From JBFWUW01 sp050247075 (GTDB taxonomy: Bacteria > Planctomycetota > Planctomycetia > Pirellulales > JBFWUW01), in NCBI GenBank assembly GCA_050247075.1, contig JBFWUW010000016.1:40240-104239 (forward strand): 64,000 nt of DNA. Reading direction: 5' to 3'. Below are positions 7,964-18,072 of this stretch, piece by piece. Within the stretch, counting starts at the first letter, position 1. Each line of letters opens with the position of its first letter. The notes under the pieces are model-generated. The model did not search any database. It had not been told where the DNA came from and saw only the letters and a program-made list of their open reading frames with translations. The position numbers and the translations under genes are program-made.

Positions 7964-10279
7964 CTACAGCTTGGGCAGGCTGACACCACCGCCACCCGCG
8001 CCGGCGGCAGGCGCGGCAACGGCCGGAGGAGGGCGCGGAATGACGGACGACTCGATCCGCAGCCCCAAAGGATATTCGAGTTCCCACTGGGCGAGAAGTG
8101 CCCACGGTGTGCTGGGGTTTTCCTCGATACAGCGATTGAGCAGCCGGCCGGCCTGCTCCGCCCGCTGCCGAGATCCTTGGGAGATAAATTCCTCGGCGGG
8201 GCGGAGGACCACATGGTTGGTTTCCGAGTTTTGCCCAGCGCCGTTGCGAACCAACTGGCAGGCCAGCAGATACTCTTGGTAGCGGACACTGTTCGCCAGC
8301 AGCCGGCCGCGGGTGAGGTCGTACCAGGCGCGCCAGCGGCGTGAATCTTCTTCCTCGTAGAGTGCCTCGTAATCGGTCTGGCCGTCGAAGTCGGCCAGAC
8401 CCTGTTCGATTATTCGCAGCGCGGCGGCCGCGCGGCGTTCCTCGGCCGGCAGTGATTCCGCTAGCATGTCGCGAAACCGTGTGGGCGGCAAATAGACGGC
8501 CGACATGCCAAACGGGTACCGCATGGCGCCAGCGCCAAAAAAGCCCATCGTCGGGGGATGAGAGAAGGCTTCGTGGTAGGTCCGCATGACAGCGGTCGAG
8601 ACGGCCTGGCGCAGCGGTTGTGATTGGGTCTCTTGCAGATAATGTTCCGCCGCGTTGTAGTCGGGCAGGTAGTCGCGCAGCTTGTGCAGATCAAAGGGGC
8701 CGCGGTCCGCGGGACGGTCGAGCAAGGTGAACGAGCCGCCCGTTTGCAGTGCCAGCCGCGTCAAAGCGTAAGGGCCAAAACCGGATAGCAGCCGCTCGCG
8801 ATGGGGACCGCCAAAGCCTTGCACCCCCTGGGCCACCACGGCCCCGTTTTTCTGCCAGGCATTGAACAAGCTGGCGTGCCAATAGGGAATCATCAAGCGC
8901 TCAGGCAGCGAGGTATCGGGCCCGCGCTTGACCGGCAGCAAAAAGCTGAAGCCCGAGGCGGGGTCGGTATATTGGTGCGAACCGCGTTCGCTGCCCAATA
9001 CGGACGACGGACCCACGACCGTCACCACGACGCGCTGCTCGCGACAAAGTCGGATGGTTTGCTCCAGCCGCAAAATGTCGTCACCCGATTCGTCGGTCCA
9101 GACGACGATGAGCATGTCGTCTTTCCAACGGCCGCGATACTTGTGGACGCACTGTTCCACGGCGGTCATCACGTTTTCCAGCCCCGATTCGTCGATTGGC
9201 ACGTTGTTGACCGCGCGGACGATTTTGCCGTTGAAGTGCGTCGGCTTGACCAACTCTTTCGTTTGATTGCCAAAGGCGACGACGGCATTGCTGAATACGG
9301 TTTGGGTCTTTTTGTCGCGGATGCCGATGCCTTGGTAGAACGGCTCGAGCCGCTGGGCGATTTGCCGACGGTCATCGACCAGGCTGATCGAGGCGTCCAA
9401 CAGCCAGACGACCAGCAAGTTGCCCTCCGCCAGTCGGCCGTCGATATCGCCCAAAATGCCGGCCACCGCTTCGTCCACGCCATCGGCCGCGGCCACTCCC
9501 CCTTCGCGCGCCGAACGGGGCGGAATAAAAGGCGACTCGGTCCCCAAGTCGCCCGTTTTCATGCCGCGCAGCATATCGCGAGAGCTGGTGGCAACATCGC
9601 TGGCGGCCATCTCCGCCAGGTCGATATTCAGCGGTGGCAGATCTGCAAGCGGCGCATGAAACGAAGAAGCACTGGCCGTGGCCGTCAGGGCGTTGGCCTC
9701 TGTACTTGTGGCTGGTATGGCTGCCGTAGCCGAGGAGAGTTCCTCGGGGGAGAGTTTGCTGGCGCTGTCAAGGACCACGTTCACCTCGCCAGGCGAAGCG
9801 ACCATCATGGGGACCAGCCACAGGCCCAGCACCAACAGCAAGGCCGCATGCGCCACCAACGACACCGACCAGGGAGCGGCCAAACGACGGGCAATGCGCT
9901 GCCAGTGGGTAGCCGTGGTTGGCGGTTCGGCCCAGTCTACATCGGGCAAAGCGCAATTAGGCGAGGCTGCCTGTATCGGAGTAGCAGTGTGGAAACTTAC
10001 GGTCGCAGTTTCGGCTGCCGCGGTCGGTTGGGAATTTGATGGTGCAACAGTGGCGTTGGCACTTGATCGCGATTCTTTGTCCGCGATTACTCGACCTGGT
10101 AGCGAATCCGTCGGAAACAGTCCGGGTACGTTCCCAGCTTCCACCCATTCTCCATCGGCACCGTGGCGCACGCGCGTGGCGGTTTGTAGACGCCCGGCCA
10201 TGGCTTCGCGCCGCAGCCCGGCCGCCGAGAGCGGCCCTAGCGTGCGGCCGGCGACTTCGACGTACCAGGTCTCGGGCAT
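7964..10279 (-). CDS. GYF-domain and VWA-domain membrane protein
   Basis: 771 residues from the ATG at 10279, which has a GAGGT ribosome site; a TTG at 10324 would lengthen it by 15 residues. The order is: an N-terminal GYF_2 domain (ETWYVEVAGRTLGPLS); a Ser/Thr/Ala linker; a membrane helix around residues 145-165 (SLVAHAALLLVLGLWLVPM); another linker; a von Willebrand A domain with a MIDAS-like DASIS motif and a later VVWTDESGDD; and a helical C-terminal region ending in a glycine-rich tail. VWA domains bind ligands through a metal. GYF_2 domains are frequent in planctomycete and other bacterial membrane proteins. Function unknown; probably a membrane-anchored sensor or assembly factor. It follows the DUF1501 gene by 37 bp. 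Confidence 0.75.
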   Translation of the reverse strand: MPETWYVEVAGRTLGPLSAAGLRREAMAGRLQTATRVRHGADGEWVEAGNVPGLFPTDSLPGRVIADKESRSSANATVAPSNSQPTAAAETATVSFHTATPIQAASPNCALPDVDWAEPPTTATHWQRIARRLAAPWSVSLVAHAALLLVLGLWLVPMMVASPGEVNVVLDSASKLSPEELSSATAAIPATSTEANALTATASASSFHAPLADLPPLNIDLAEMAASDVATSSRDMLRGMKTGDLGTESPFIPPRSAREGGVAAADGVDEAVAGILGDIDGRLAEGNLLVVWLLDASISLVDDRRQIAQRLEPFYQGIGIRDKKTQTVFSNAVVAFGNQTKELVKPTHFNGKIVRAVNNVPIDESGLENVMTAVEQCVHKYRGRWKDDMLIVVWTDESGDDILRLEQTIRLCREQRVVVTVVGPSSVLGSERGSHQYTDPASGFSFLLPVKRGPDTSLPERLMIPYWHASLFNAWQKNGAVVAQGVQGFGGPHRERLLSGFGPYALTRLALQTGGSFTLLDRPADRGPFDLHKLRDYLPDYNAAEHYLQETQSQPLRQAVSTAVMRTYHEAFSHPPTMGFFGAGAMRYPFGMSAVYLPPTRFRDMLAESLPAEERRAAAALRIIEQGLADFDGQTDYEALYEEEDSRRWRAWYDLTRGRLLANSVRYQEYLLACQLVRNGAGQNSETNHVVLRPAEEFISQGSRQRAEQAGRLLNRCIEENPSTPWALLAQWELEYPLGLRIESSVIPRPPPAVAAPAAGAGGGGVSLPKL

Positions 10280-10316
10280 GGGCGCACCTCGTGCGCGGGG
10301 GGATGAAGAGGCACTG

Positions 10317-11738
10317 TTAGCCAAAAATATCCAACAACGGCTGCCCGTTGTCGGTTAGCGGCACGGGCCGGCCTTGCGGGTCCATCAAACGCAACTCTGG
10401 ATCAATCCCCAAGGCATGGAACACCGTGGCCGAAAGGTCCGCCGGGCTGATCGGCCTATCGACCGGATATGCGGCGTCTTTGTCGGTCTTGCCGTAGGTG
10501 ATGCCGCCGCGGACGCCCGCCCCGGCCACCACCGCCGGAAACGTATACGACCAATGCCCGCGGCCCCCTTGGGCGTTGCATTGCGGCGTACGGCCAATCT
10601 CACTGATGAACATGACCAGCGTTTCGTCCAGCAGGCCGCGCTGCGATAAATCCTCCAGCAATGCAGAGAGCGTCTGGTCCAACGCGGGCATCAGGAACTG
10701 GTGCAGGTCGTTGCTATGGATGTGCGAATCCCAACTGTAGCCGTCCGGGGCTTCCCACTGAACCGTGACGAAGCGGGCACCCGCCTCAATCATGCGGCGG
10801 CCGACCAGGCACGACTGCCCAAACAGGTGCCGGCCAAAGCGGTCGCGGGTTTGCGGCGCTTCGCGACGGACATCGAGCGCATCGCGGATTTTGCTGGAAT
10901 TGGCCAGCGTGAAGGCCCGTTCGCGAATCTTGTCGTACGTCCCCACGACGGGCCGCGACTCAAACTCGCGGCGCTGCTGGTCGAACTGCTCGACCAGCCG
11001 GCGGCGGCGGTCGAGCCGGTCCAACGTCATTTCGGGCTGCATGGCCAACCCTTGAATGTTGAGGTTGAACTCCTCGTCCGTCACCTCACGAAAATACGGG
11101 TTGTCTTGCTTGTCGCGGCGGCGATAGTCGGTGGCCAGCGGGTTGTACGCCCGGCCGAGCCAACCGGCATATTGCCCGGCGTAGTCGTAGCCTTGCAAAT
11201 GGCCCAGCGGCGTCGGCAGATAGACATAACTGGGCATATCGCGGCGGTCGCCACCCGGCGCGTGCTGATCGACGAATTCCACGATGGAACCCATCGCCGG
11301 CCAGTCCTGGTCAGTGGCGTTGAATACGGTGGCGGGCAAGTGCCATGGCCGGCCAGTCTTGATCCAGTGGCAGGCGTGGTGGTTGTTGTGAGAGTGATTC
11401 AAGGTCCGCAGCACGGCGAACTGGTCAGACATGGCGGCCAACCGCGGCATGTGCTCGCAAATTTGCAGATCGGGCGTGCGACAGGCGATGGGCTTGAACG
11501 GCCCGCGGATCAGGTCCGGGGCGTCGGGCTTCATGTCGAACGTCTCGTGCTGGCTTGGCCCGCCGTAGACATACAGAAACAACACCGACTTGGCCTTTTG
11601 CCGCGATGGGGCCGCCATAGCTTCCGCCGCCAGCACGTTGGCCAGCGACACCCCCAGCAACCCGGTGCCGGCTTGCAGCATCTCGCGGCGCGACACGCCG
11701 CTACACGCCCGCTGCGCTCGACCTAGTACGGTCAACAT
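10317..11738 (-). CDS. DUF1501 secreted protein (Tat signal)
   Basis: 473 residues from the ATG at 11738, 8 bases after GAGGAG; a TTG at 11753 lies inside that ribosome site and was rejected. The N-terminus has a twin-arginine signal (SRREMLQAGTGLLGVSLA). The body matches DUF1501, an alkaline-phosphatase-like fold abundant in Planctomycetota (GGPSQHETFDMKPDAPDLIRG near the start; ISEIGRTPQCNAQGGRGHWS; ITYGKTDKDAAYPVDRPISP; C-terminal FHALGIDP). These proteins usually neighbour DUF1549/DUF1553 cytochrome-like proteins, but here the partner is a GYF-VWA gene. Molecular role unknown; location predicted periplasmic. Confidence 0.92.
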   Translation of the reverse strand: MLTVLGRAQRACSGVSRREMLQAGTGLLGVSLANVLAAEAMAAPSRQKAKSVLFLYVYGGPSQHETFDMKPDAPDLIRGPFKPIACRTPDLQICEHMPRLAAMSDQFAVLRTLNHSHNNHHACHWIKTGRPWHLPATVFNATDQDWPAMGSIVEFVDQHAPGGDRRDMPSYVYLPTPLGHLQGYDYAGQYAGWLGRAYNPLATDYRRRDKQDNPYFREVTDEEFNLNIQGLAMQPEMTLDRLDRRRRLVEQFDQQRREFESRPVVGTYDKIRERAFTLANSSKIRDALDVRREAPQTRDRFGRHLFGQSCLVGRRMIEAGARFVTVQWEAPDGYSWDSHIHSNDLHQFLMPALDQTLSALLEDLSQRGLLDETLVMFISEIGRTPQCNAQGGRGHWSYTFPAVVAGAGVRGGITYGKTDKDAAYPVDRPISPADLSATVFHALGIDPELRLMDPQGRPVPLTDNGQPLLDIFG

Positions 11739-11893
11739 ACCAAGGCTCCTCAAGACTGGCTGATGCTAAGCTTATCGTGAAGGCTGCTGAGTTCACCGAT
11801 CCATGTGAGCTTATTCTAGCCCTTATCGGGGGTTGATGCTACAGAGTTGTGGATTGGTAGGCTGTCAGCCGTCAGCTCGGGGAAGCTATGCGG

Positions 11894-12346
11894 CTACGTG
11901 ATCAGAACGACATCATCACCCACGGCGATGCGTCCACCTTGTATGACCCTGCCGTGTACGCCGCCGCGGCAGTTGGGGGTGAGTGCTGCCTTCAAGCCGT
12001 AATGAGCCCGGTCCATGACCATGCAGGGGTCGGTCTCTCCTTCGATCCGCAGGACCGCTTCGCCCAATCGCAGCGTGCCGCCAATGGCCGCCGCCAAGTC
12101 AATCCCCTGCACCAACAGATTGGCCCGCCGCGTTTGCCAGGGGAGTTCCACGCCCAGTTCAGCAGTTGCGTCAGCCCAACGCTCTCGCGAAAGGAGCGTG
12201 ATACCACGCTCGGGCGAAACATGGCCGTCCCCTTCCAGCCCTTTGTCGGGCACGGCCACGGCAGAAGGGACTTCTCGCATAGGGCCGCGCTGTGGCGAGC
12301 GGAGGGCAATTGCCAGAATGCGGGCGGAGCTATCGTGTTCGATCAT
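11894..12346 (-). CDS. MOSC-domain protein
   Basis: 150 residues, the size of a stand-alone MOSC domain (YiiM/sulfurase C-terminal type). Recognisable pieces are VPDKGLEGDGH, ITLLSRE, RRANLLVQGIDL, IGGTLRLGEAVLRI and the cysteine-bearing CRGGVHGRVIQGGRIAVGD. MOSC domains carry sulfur to, or bind, the molybdenum cofactor. No molybdenum-cofactor biosynthesis genes are nearby. It is 77 bp downstream of the SulP transporter on the same strand and may be in its transcript. Confidence 0.85.
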   Translation of the reverse strand: MIEHDSSARILAIALRSPQRGPMREVPSAVAVPDKGLEGDGHVSPERGITLLSRERWADATAELGVELPWQTRRANLLVQGIDLAAAIGGTLRLGEAVLRIEGETDPCMVMDRAHYGLKAALTPNCRGGVHGRVIQGGRIAVGDDVVLIT

Positions 12347-12423
12347 GGGGCCGTGACGGGCGAATCGGTATGGGAATACCCATCAACGATTCTAGCCGCC
12401 ACGGACGCCGTCAAATAGCCCGG

Positions 12424-14265
12424 TTACAGTTGCACCTTGGCCTCATCATCGACCTGGACGCCGCTGCCATTGCGGCCAGGGCCTGCCTGGCCGTCGAGAT
12501 CCTTGACCTTCTTGCGAGTGGCCATCGGGTGGCTCGACAATGGCTTGTGCCCTTCCAGGCCGACGACCTCCAACTTGCGGCCGTCGTTGGCGAGTTCACG
12601 CTGCAACTGCGCCAATTTCTCCATCACGGTATGGTCGACCAGATGGGCTTGCGACAGATCGACCACCACGTCCTTCTTGGAATCAATCGACTCCAGTTGC
12701 CGCTTGAAGGGGATCCAACTGCTGAAAATGGCCGAATCGCGCACCGCAATGCGGATCACCCGATCGTTGCTGTCGTCAATATCGACCGGCTGCGAAAACA
12801 ACTCGCGGGGCGACACGCCATTGACCAGATGGATTAGAAACTTCATGGCAATGCCCGCCGCCACGCCTATCAGCAGATCGGTCAGCAACACGGTAATCAG
12901 CGTGGTGAGAAAGATCACCAACTGCTCTTTGCCAATGTTCCAGGTGTGGGCAAATTCCTTGGGAGAAGCCAGCCGGAAGCCGGTGAAAACCAGCATGGCC
13001 CCCAAGGCGGCCAGCGGAATACGATGGATCAAACCGGGCACCAGCACCACGAAAGCCAACAAGAACAACGCATGAAAGCAATTGGCGAACCGCGTGCGGG
13101 CACCGTTGTTGATGTTGGCCGAACTGCGGACGATCTCGGAGATCATCGGCAGCGCACCAACGCAGGCACAGAGGGTATTGCCAGCGCCCGTGGCCAATAG
13201 ATCCTTGTTCATATTGGACTTCCGCTGCCAAGGATCGAGCAGATCGACCGCCTTGGCCGAGAGAACACTTTCCAAGCTGCCGACCAGGCTGAACAGGACG
13301 ATGTACCAAATGCCGGTTGTCGTCGTGACTCCTTGAAACATGGGATAGACGACCGCCGAGGCCAGGTCCTTGGGCACGTCGACCAAGAACTTGGGGCCGA
13401 TGCTGTATTTGGCGTGATTGAACTCATAGACGTGTTCATCGGCCAGGTCGAAATAAGCCGCCAACGGCATGGCCACCAGCAACACCAACATGGGGGCGGG
13501 AATCCGCTTGACATACTTGTTCTTGATGAACGGCAGCCCGAACATGATGATCAGACTGATGATGCCGATACAGGCAATCTCGGGGTTCATCCCCATGATG
13601 CCTTCGGGGATTTTGGCAATGAGTGTCAGCGGCTTAAGGCTGGTACTCACCGGCGAGCCAATTACCGGATGAATTTGTTTGCTGAAGATAATCACGCCAA
13701 TCGCCGCCAACATGCCATGGACGGTTGAAGTCGGAAAAAACTCGCTCAACACGCCCGTCCGCATCAAGGCGAACACAACCTGGACCAGGCCCGCGATCAC
13801 CGCCACGCCCAACGATAGCCGATAAGCCAGCCGTCGCTTGGCGGTTTTCTCCAACCGGGTGGCGGCATCCTCCGGGCTTTCCTTGGCTTCCGCGCTGGCG
13901 GCGGCGGAGGAATCGGCAACCAAGGTTTTCACCTCGGCCAACTGTGTGGGAAAGGCCCCCTTTTCGATATCCTTTTCAAACGCCAGCACGCTCCCCAGGA
14001 CAATCACGATCATGCCCGCCGCGGGGCCTTTGATGGTCAGTTGCGAGTTGCTCAGGAACGTGGCCACGATGCCGCCGATGATGGCGGTCATAATGCCGCC
14101 GATGGGCGGGTAACCGCTGGCGTTGGCAATCGCCAGGCAAAGCGGCAAGGCGATCAGAAAGACCAGAAAGCCCGACAGCAGATCAGCCTTCCAGTTCTTT
14201 TTGAGACCGGCAAGACTGGGGTCGGGCGTGTCGCCTCGGACCTCAACGGCTCTTGGTTCGCTCAT
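12424..14265 (-). CDS. SulP family anion transporter with STAS domain
   Basis: 613 residues. A SulP transmembrane domain of many helices spans about residues 20-430; it starts NWKADLLSGFLVFLIALPLCLAIA and contains QLTIKGPAAGMIVIVLG and FPTSTVHGMLAAIGVIIFSKQ. A cytoplasmic STAS domain follows (about 470-570, containing VVVDLSQAHLVDHTVMEKL). SulP proteins move sulfate, bicarbonate or related anions with Na+ or H+. A charged 55-residue insert (about 90-145) sits between early helices. Substrate not determinable; bacterial SulP proteins of this type are often bicarbonate or sulfate transporters. The MOSC gene follows. Confidence 0.9.
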   Translation of the reverse strand: MSEPRAVEVRGDTPDPSLAGLKKNWKADLLSGFLVFLIALPLCLAIANASGYPPIGGIMTAIIGGIVATFLSNSQLTIKGPAAGMIVIVLGSVLAFEKDIEKGAFPTQLAEVKTLVADSSAAASAEAKESPEDAATRLEKTAKRRLAYRLSLGVAVIAGLVQVVFALMRTGVLSEFFPTSTVHGMLAAIGVIIFSKQIHPVIGSPVSTSLKPLTLIAKIPEGIMGMNPEIACIGIISLIIMFGLPFIKNKYVKRIPAPMLVLLVAMPLAAYFDLADEHVYEFNHAKYSIGPKFLVDVPKDLASAVVYPMFQGVTTTTGIWYIVLFSLVGSLESVLSAKAVDLLDPWQRKSNMNKDLLATGAGNTLCACVGALPMISEIVRSSANINNGARTRFANCFHALFLLAFVVLVPGLIHRIPLAALGAMLVFTGFRLASPKEFAHTWNIGKEQLVIFLTTLITVLLTDLLIGVAAGIAMKFLIHLVNGVSPRELFSQPVDIDDSNDRVIRIAVRDSAIFSSWIPFKRQLESIDSKKDVVVDLSQAHLVDHTVMEKLAQLQRELANDGRKLEVVGLEGHKPLSSHPMATRKKVKDLDGQAGPGRNGSGVQVDDEAKVQL

Positions 14266-14654
14266 GCTGCGTCTGGCTCAAACGAGAACAGCGTTGATTG
14301 GAAAGCAGCGAATTGCCAGTAAATGGCAGGCTATTTACCTCGCCGCGGTGATAAATCGCTCCGCCGAACCTTGCGCACAAGCCCGCGAATCTTCATGCGT
14401 CGCATGGATTAACCATGTTCGGAGTATCGTCGCGTCGGCGGCAGCCAACAAGCCGGAGAATGGTTACAAATCTGTAACAGGAAATGTCGAGGTTGCGCTT
14501 AAAAACCAATGTGCCAAGTCCGCGCACAACCACACCGCATGGACTCAGCCTTTCGCCTTTAGCCTTTCGACTTTGATTGACCTTCCCGCCTCCGTTCCCT
14601 AGAATCGCGCCGGAGGGTGGGCAGTAACTGTTGATCTGATGAGGAGTTGCCGCC
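14266..14654. other. Divergent regulatory region, SulP/Liv operon
   Basis: 389 bp between divergent starts, with no supported gene. It contains the dyad at 14463-14478 and the GAGGAG ribosome site of the binding-protein gene. Promoters for both directions must lie here, but I could not assign boxes with confidence. Confidence 0.5.
14463..14478. promoter_or_regulatory. Operator-like dyad GTTACA-N4-TGTAAC
   Basis: A perfect 6-bp inverted repeat with a four-base spacer lies in the gap between the SulP gene and the Liv operon. Its size and symmetry suit a dimeric regulator. No cognate regulator is adjacent. Confidence 0.35.
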
Positions 14655-15980
14655 ATGAAGGTTTTTCCGATCGGTGCCGCGCTGTTGGCCGGGCTAACGC
14701 TCGCCGTATCCTTGCTGGGCTGCAACGGAGGAGGGGGCGGAAGCGATCCTAACCTCGTTCGGATCGTTTCCAGTCTGCCCCGGACGGGCAGCGCCAAACA
14801 GCAGACCGATACCATCGTCAACGGCATCAAGATGGCGTTGGAGGAAGTCGATTACAAAGCGGGCGAATTCAAGATTGAGTATCTTGACCTGGACGACGCC
14901 ACCGCCTCGGCCGGCCAATGGACCGCCGAGCAAGAACGAGCCAACGCCAGCAAGGCGGCCCGCGACCCGAGCATTCTGGTCTACATCGGCACGTACAATT
15001 CGGGGGCGGCCAAGATCGCCATTCCCATCTTGAACCAAGCCGGCCTGTTGATGATTAGCCCCGCCAATACGGCCGTGGGCCTGACCAAACCGAGCATGGG
15101 TGAGCCGGGCGAACCGGAAATCTATCGCAAGAACGGCATTACCTACGTGCGCGTGGTCCCCACCGATGACCTGCAAGGAACGCTGGCGGCGGAATGGGCC
15201 AAGGATATGGGAGTCAAAAAGGTCTATGTGTTGGACGACAAGGAATTCTATGGCCGGGGTATCGCCGTGCTGTTCGCGGCCCGCTGCCGCGAGATCGGCA
15301 TCGAGGTCTTGGACCATCAAAGCATCGATGCCAAAGCCTTGGAATTCAAATCGCTGATGACAACGATCAAGGCGTCCGATCCCGATTTGGTCTATTTCGG
15401 TGGTACGACCCAAAGCAAGGGGGGCCAGATTGCCAAGGATCTCGTCGATTCCGGCATGGACGCCAAATTGATGGTGCCCGATGGCTGCATGGAAGAAGCC
15501 TTTATCACCTCGGCCGGCGCGAAGAATCTCAACGGCCGCTGCTACGTCACCTTTGGCGGCACGCCCCCCGACCAACTGACGGGCAAGGGTGCCGATTTCG
15601 TCAAACGCTACGTTGAAAAACATGGAAAGCAGCCCGAGGCGTATGCCATCTACGGCTACGAGTCAGCCAAGGTGGCGTTGGAGTCGATCCGCCGTGCCGG
15701 CAAGAAGGACCGCGCGGCGGTGGTCGATGCCTGCTTGAAGATCAAGGATTTTCCCGGCGCGCTAGGAACCTGGTCGTTCGACAGCAACGGCGACACGACC
15801 CTCAAGGTGCTCAGCGGCAACATCGTCAAGAATGGCAAGTTTGAGTTCGTCCGCCCACTTGTGGATGCCTCGGTCGATTCCGACAACATCTCCGCCAACG
15901 TGGAACAACCCGACACCGACACATCCACCGACGATGCGGATGAAGAGGAAAATGCCGAGGACAGCGGCAAAGGTAGATAG
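14655..15980 (+). CDS. ABC transporter substrate-binding lipoprotein, branched-chain amino-acid/amide type
   Basis: 441 residues. A lipoprotein signal ends in LLGC with lipid-accepting C23, followed by a Gly/Ser tether. The body is a periplasmic-binding fold of the LivJ/AmiC group: IKMALEEVDYKAG, ILVYIGTYNSGAAKIAIPILNQAGLLMISPANT, VYFGGTTQSKGGQIAKDL, EAYAIYGYESAKVALESIRRAG. The C-terminal ~40 residues are Asp/Glu/Thr-rich and look disordered. It opens an operon with LivH-, LivM- and LivG-like genes and should deliver an amino acid, amide or urea-like solute to them. A strong ribosome site (GAGGAG) precedes the ATG. Confidence 0.9.
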   Translation: MKVFPIGAALLAGLTLAVSLLGCNGGGGGSDPNLVRIVSSLPRTGSAKQQTDTIVNGIKMALEEVDYKAGEFKIEYLDLDDATASAGQWTAEQERANASKAARDPSILVYIGTYNSGAAKIAIPILNQAGLLMISPANTAVGLTKPSMGEPGEPEIYRKNGITYVRVVPTDDLQGTLAAEWAKDMGVKKVYVLDDKEFYGRGIAVLFAARCREIGIEVLDHQSIDAKALEFKSLMTTIKASDPDLVYFGGTTQSKGGQIAKDLVDSGMDAKLMVPDGCMEEAFITSAGAKNLNGRCYVTFGGTPPDQLTGKGADFVKRYVEKHGKQPEAYAIYGYESAKVALESIRRAGKKDRAAVVDACLKIKDFPGALGTWSFDSNGDTTLKVLSGNIVKNGKFEFVRPLVDASVDSDNISANVEQPDTDTSTDDADEEENAEDSGKGR

Positions 15981-16042
15981 CCCGCGAATCTATCGGACTT
16001 TATCCTTCCGCCTTTCGCCTTCAGCCTTTCTCCCTTTCCTCC

Positions 16043-16990
16043 ATGCTTTTCGCTGCCGCTAGCGCCACCGCCAGCCAGACCTTTGTGCAGCACTGCCTGA
16101 CGGGGCTGACGATCGGGTCGTTGATAGCCCTGATTGCCTTGGGCTACACGATGGTCTACGGCATCATCGGGCTGATTAACTTTGCCCACGGTGACTTGTT
16201 TATGTTGGGGTCGTTTCTGGCCCTGACGCTGGTCGGCTGGATGGGGCTGGATCAGGAAAATATCTCTGCCCCCACGCTGGTCCTGGGGATATTGGGACTG
16301 CTGGTGGCTTCAACCGTTTTCTGCGGCACGCTGAATGTGGCGGTTGATCGGGTCGTTTATCGGCCGTTGCGGAACGCACCCAAGCTGGCCCCTTTGGTTT
16401 CGGCGTTGGGCGTGTCGTTTGTATTCATGAACATTGGCCAGTTGTGGGGCGGTGTGGCCGACCGCAACTTTCCGGCCCTGGTGGCCGACCGCAATCTGCT
16501 GGGTGCCTCCGCCATTCACTTCGGCGTCAAGGACTTGCTGGTGATGCTGATCACCATTCCGCTGATGGCCGCCCTGACCCTCTTCGTGCGGTACACCAAG
16601 ATGGGCACGGCCATGCGGGCCACCGAACAGAACCCCGTCGCTGCGCAACTCATGGGGATCAACGTCGATCGGGTGATTGCCGTGACGTTTGCCATTGGGG
16701 GCGGACTGGCCGGTTCCGCCAGCGTGGTCTACGGCCTGTATATCAAGACCATTAGCTGGGATGTCGGCTTTCGTAACGGCTTGTATGCCTTTACCGCGGC
16801 GGTGCTGGGTGGCATCGGCAATATCCCCGGCGCGGTGCTGGGTGGCCTGTTAATCGGCCTGATCCGCTCGCTGGGCAGCGGCTACCTGGGCGAGCGTTGG
16901 ACCAGCGCGCTGATCTTTGCCATCTTGATTGTGATTCTGGTCTTTCGCCCCGCGGGGCTCCTCGGTGCGCGCACGAGGGACAAGGTATGA
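16043..16990 (+). CDS. LivH-type ABC permease
   Basis: 315 residues, hydrophobic throughout (about 8 helices). The family segment LIALGYTMVYGIIGLINFAHGD is near the N-terminus. Later come AMRATEQNPVAAQLMGINVDRVIA, the cytoplasmic loop that contacts the ATPase, and ILGG-like GGIGNIPGAVLGGLLIGLI. It forms the translocation path together with the downstream LivM. Its stop overlaps the LivM start (ATGA). The start choice is moderately sure, as no clear ribosome site is seen. Confidence 0.93.
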   Translation: MLFAAASATASQTFVQHCLTGLTIGSLIALIALGYTMVYGIIGLINFAHGDLFMLGSFLALTLVGWMGLDQENISAPTLVLGILGLLVASTVFCGTLNVAVDRVVYRPLRNAPKLAPLVSALGVSFVFMNIGQLWGGVADRNFPALVADRNLLGASAIHFGVKDLLVMLITIPLMAALTLFVRYTKMGTAMRATEQNPVAAQLMGINVDRVIAVTFAIGGGLAGSASVVYGLYIKTISWDVGFRNGLYAFTAAVLGGIGNIPGAVLGGLLIGLIRSLGSGYLGERWTSALIFAILIVILVFRPAGLLGARTRDKV

Positions 16991-18063
16991 ATGTCCCCTG
17001 GCGACGCTGGCTACGGTTGGAATGGATCACGCTGGGCGTGCTGTTATTGTTGCCGTTGTTGGTACCCCCCAATCGGCAGAGCAATTTCCCAGGATACGGC
17101 ACGCTGGTCGATATTGCCTCGCGGGCACCCGAGATTTTCATCTTCGCCATTTTGGCGTTGGGCCTGCATGTGGTGGTCGGTTACGCCGGTTTGTTGCACT
17201 TGGGCATTGCCGCCTTCTTTGGCATCGGGGCCTATGTGACGGGTGTGCTGACCGTCCCCGCCTATCCATTTCAGGTCGGTTTTTTGCTGTCGTTGGCGGC
17301 TGCTACCGCCGCCGCTGGGCTGGCAGGTGTGGTACTGGGTGCGCCTACCTTGCGGCTGCGCGGCGACTACTTGGCGCTGGTCACGTTGGGATTTGGCGAA
17401 GTCGTCCGCTATTCGCTGCAAAATTTGGAGGAAATCACCGCCGGCACCCGTGCGTTGAATCCCATCCCACCCCCCCGGTTGCCGACCATGTTGGGTGTGA
17501 CCGACGTCGATTGGGCCATCGACTACCGCTACTTCTATTTCCTGGCGCTGGGCTTTTTGGTGCTGATTGTTTGCTTGCTGCTCAATCTGGAAAAGTCACG
17601 ATTGGGCCGCGCCTGGGAAGCACTCCGCGAGGACGAACTGGCCGCCACCTGCATGGGCATCGATGCCAGCCGCGTCAAGCTGTCGGCGTTTGCCGTGGGG
17701 GCGGCCATCGCCGGGCTCGCCGGCTGCCTGTACGCCACGCAGCAAACCTCCACTACGCAACCCGACTCCTTCGATTTCAACCGCTCGATCGTCATTCTTT
17801 GCTGCCTGATTTTGGGTGGCTTGGGAAGCATTCGCGGTACGCTGTTGGGGACGTTTTTGCTCATCGGCTTCGACAACATCCTGACGCCGATGATTAGCTC
17901 TTGGATCCAGCAAAGCGGCTTCAATCCTTCTGGCAACCGTTGGCTGCTGTTCAGCAGTTGGCGGCTGATGCTGTTCGGCCTGGCATTGATTCTCACCATG
18001 CGCTTCCGGCCGGCCGGCCTACTGCCAGCGCAACGGGCCAAGGCAGAAGCCGCACAAAGCTAG
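16987..18063 (+). CDS. LivM-type ABC permease
   Basis: 358 residues from the ATG that overlaps the LivH stop; an ATG 90 bases upstream would lie inside livH and add unrelated residues. About 9-10 helices. LivM signatures: GLHVVVGYAGLLHLGIAAFFGIGAY, LRLRGDYLALVTLGFGEVVR, WEALREDELAATCMGIDASRVKLSAF and GGLGSIRGTLLG. It pairs with LivH in the inner membrane. The ATPase gene follows after 9 bp. Confidence 0.93.
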   Translation: MNVPWRRWLRLEWITLGVLLLLPLLVPPNRQSNFPGYGTLVDIASRAPEIFIFAILALGLHVVVGYAGLLHLGIAAFFGIGAYVTGVLTVPAYPFQVGFLLSLAAATAAAGLAGVVLGAPTLRLRGDYLALVTLGFGEVVRYSLQNLEEITAGTRALNPIPPPRLPTMLGVTDVDWAIDYRYFYFLALGFLVLIVCLLLNLEKSRLGRAWEALREDELAATCMGIDASRVKLSAFAVGAAIAGLAGCLYATQQTSTTQPDSFDFNRSIVILCCLILGGLGSIRGTLLGTFLLIGFDNILTPMISSWIQQSGFNPSGNRWLLFSSWRLMLFGLALILTMRFRPAGLLPAQRAKAEAAQS

Positions 18064-18072
18064 AGGCCCCCC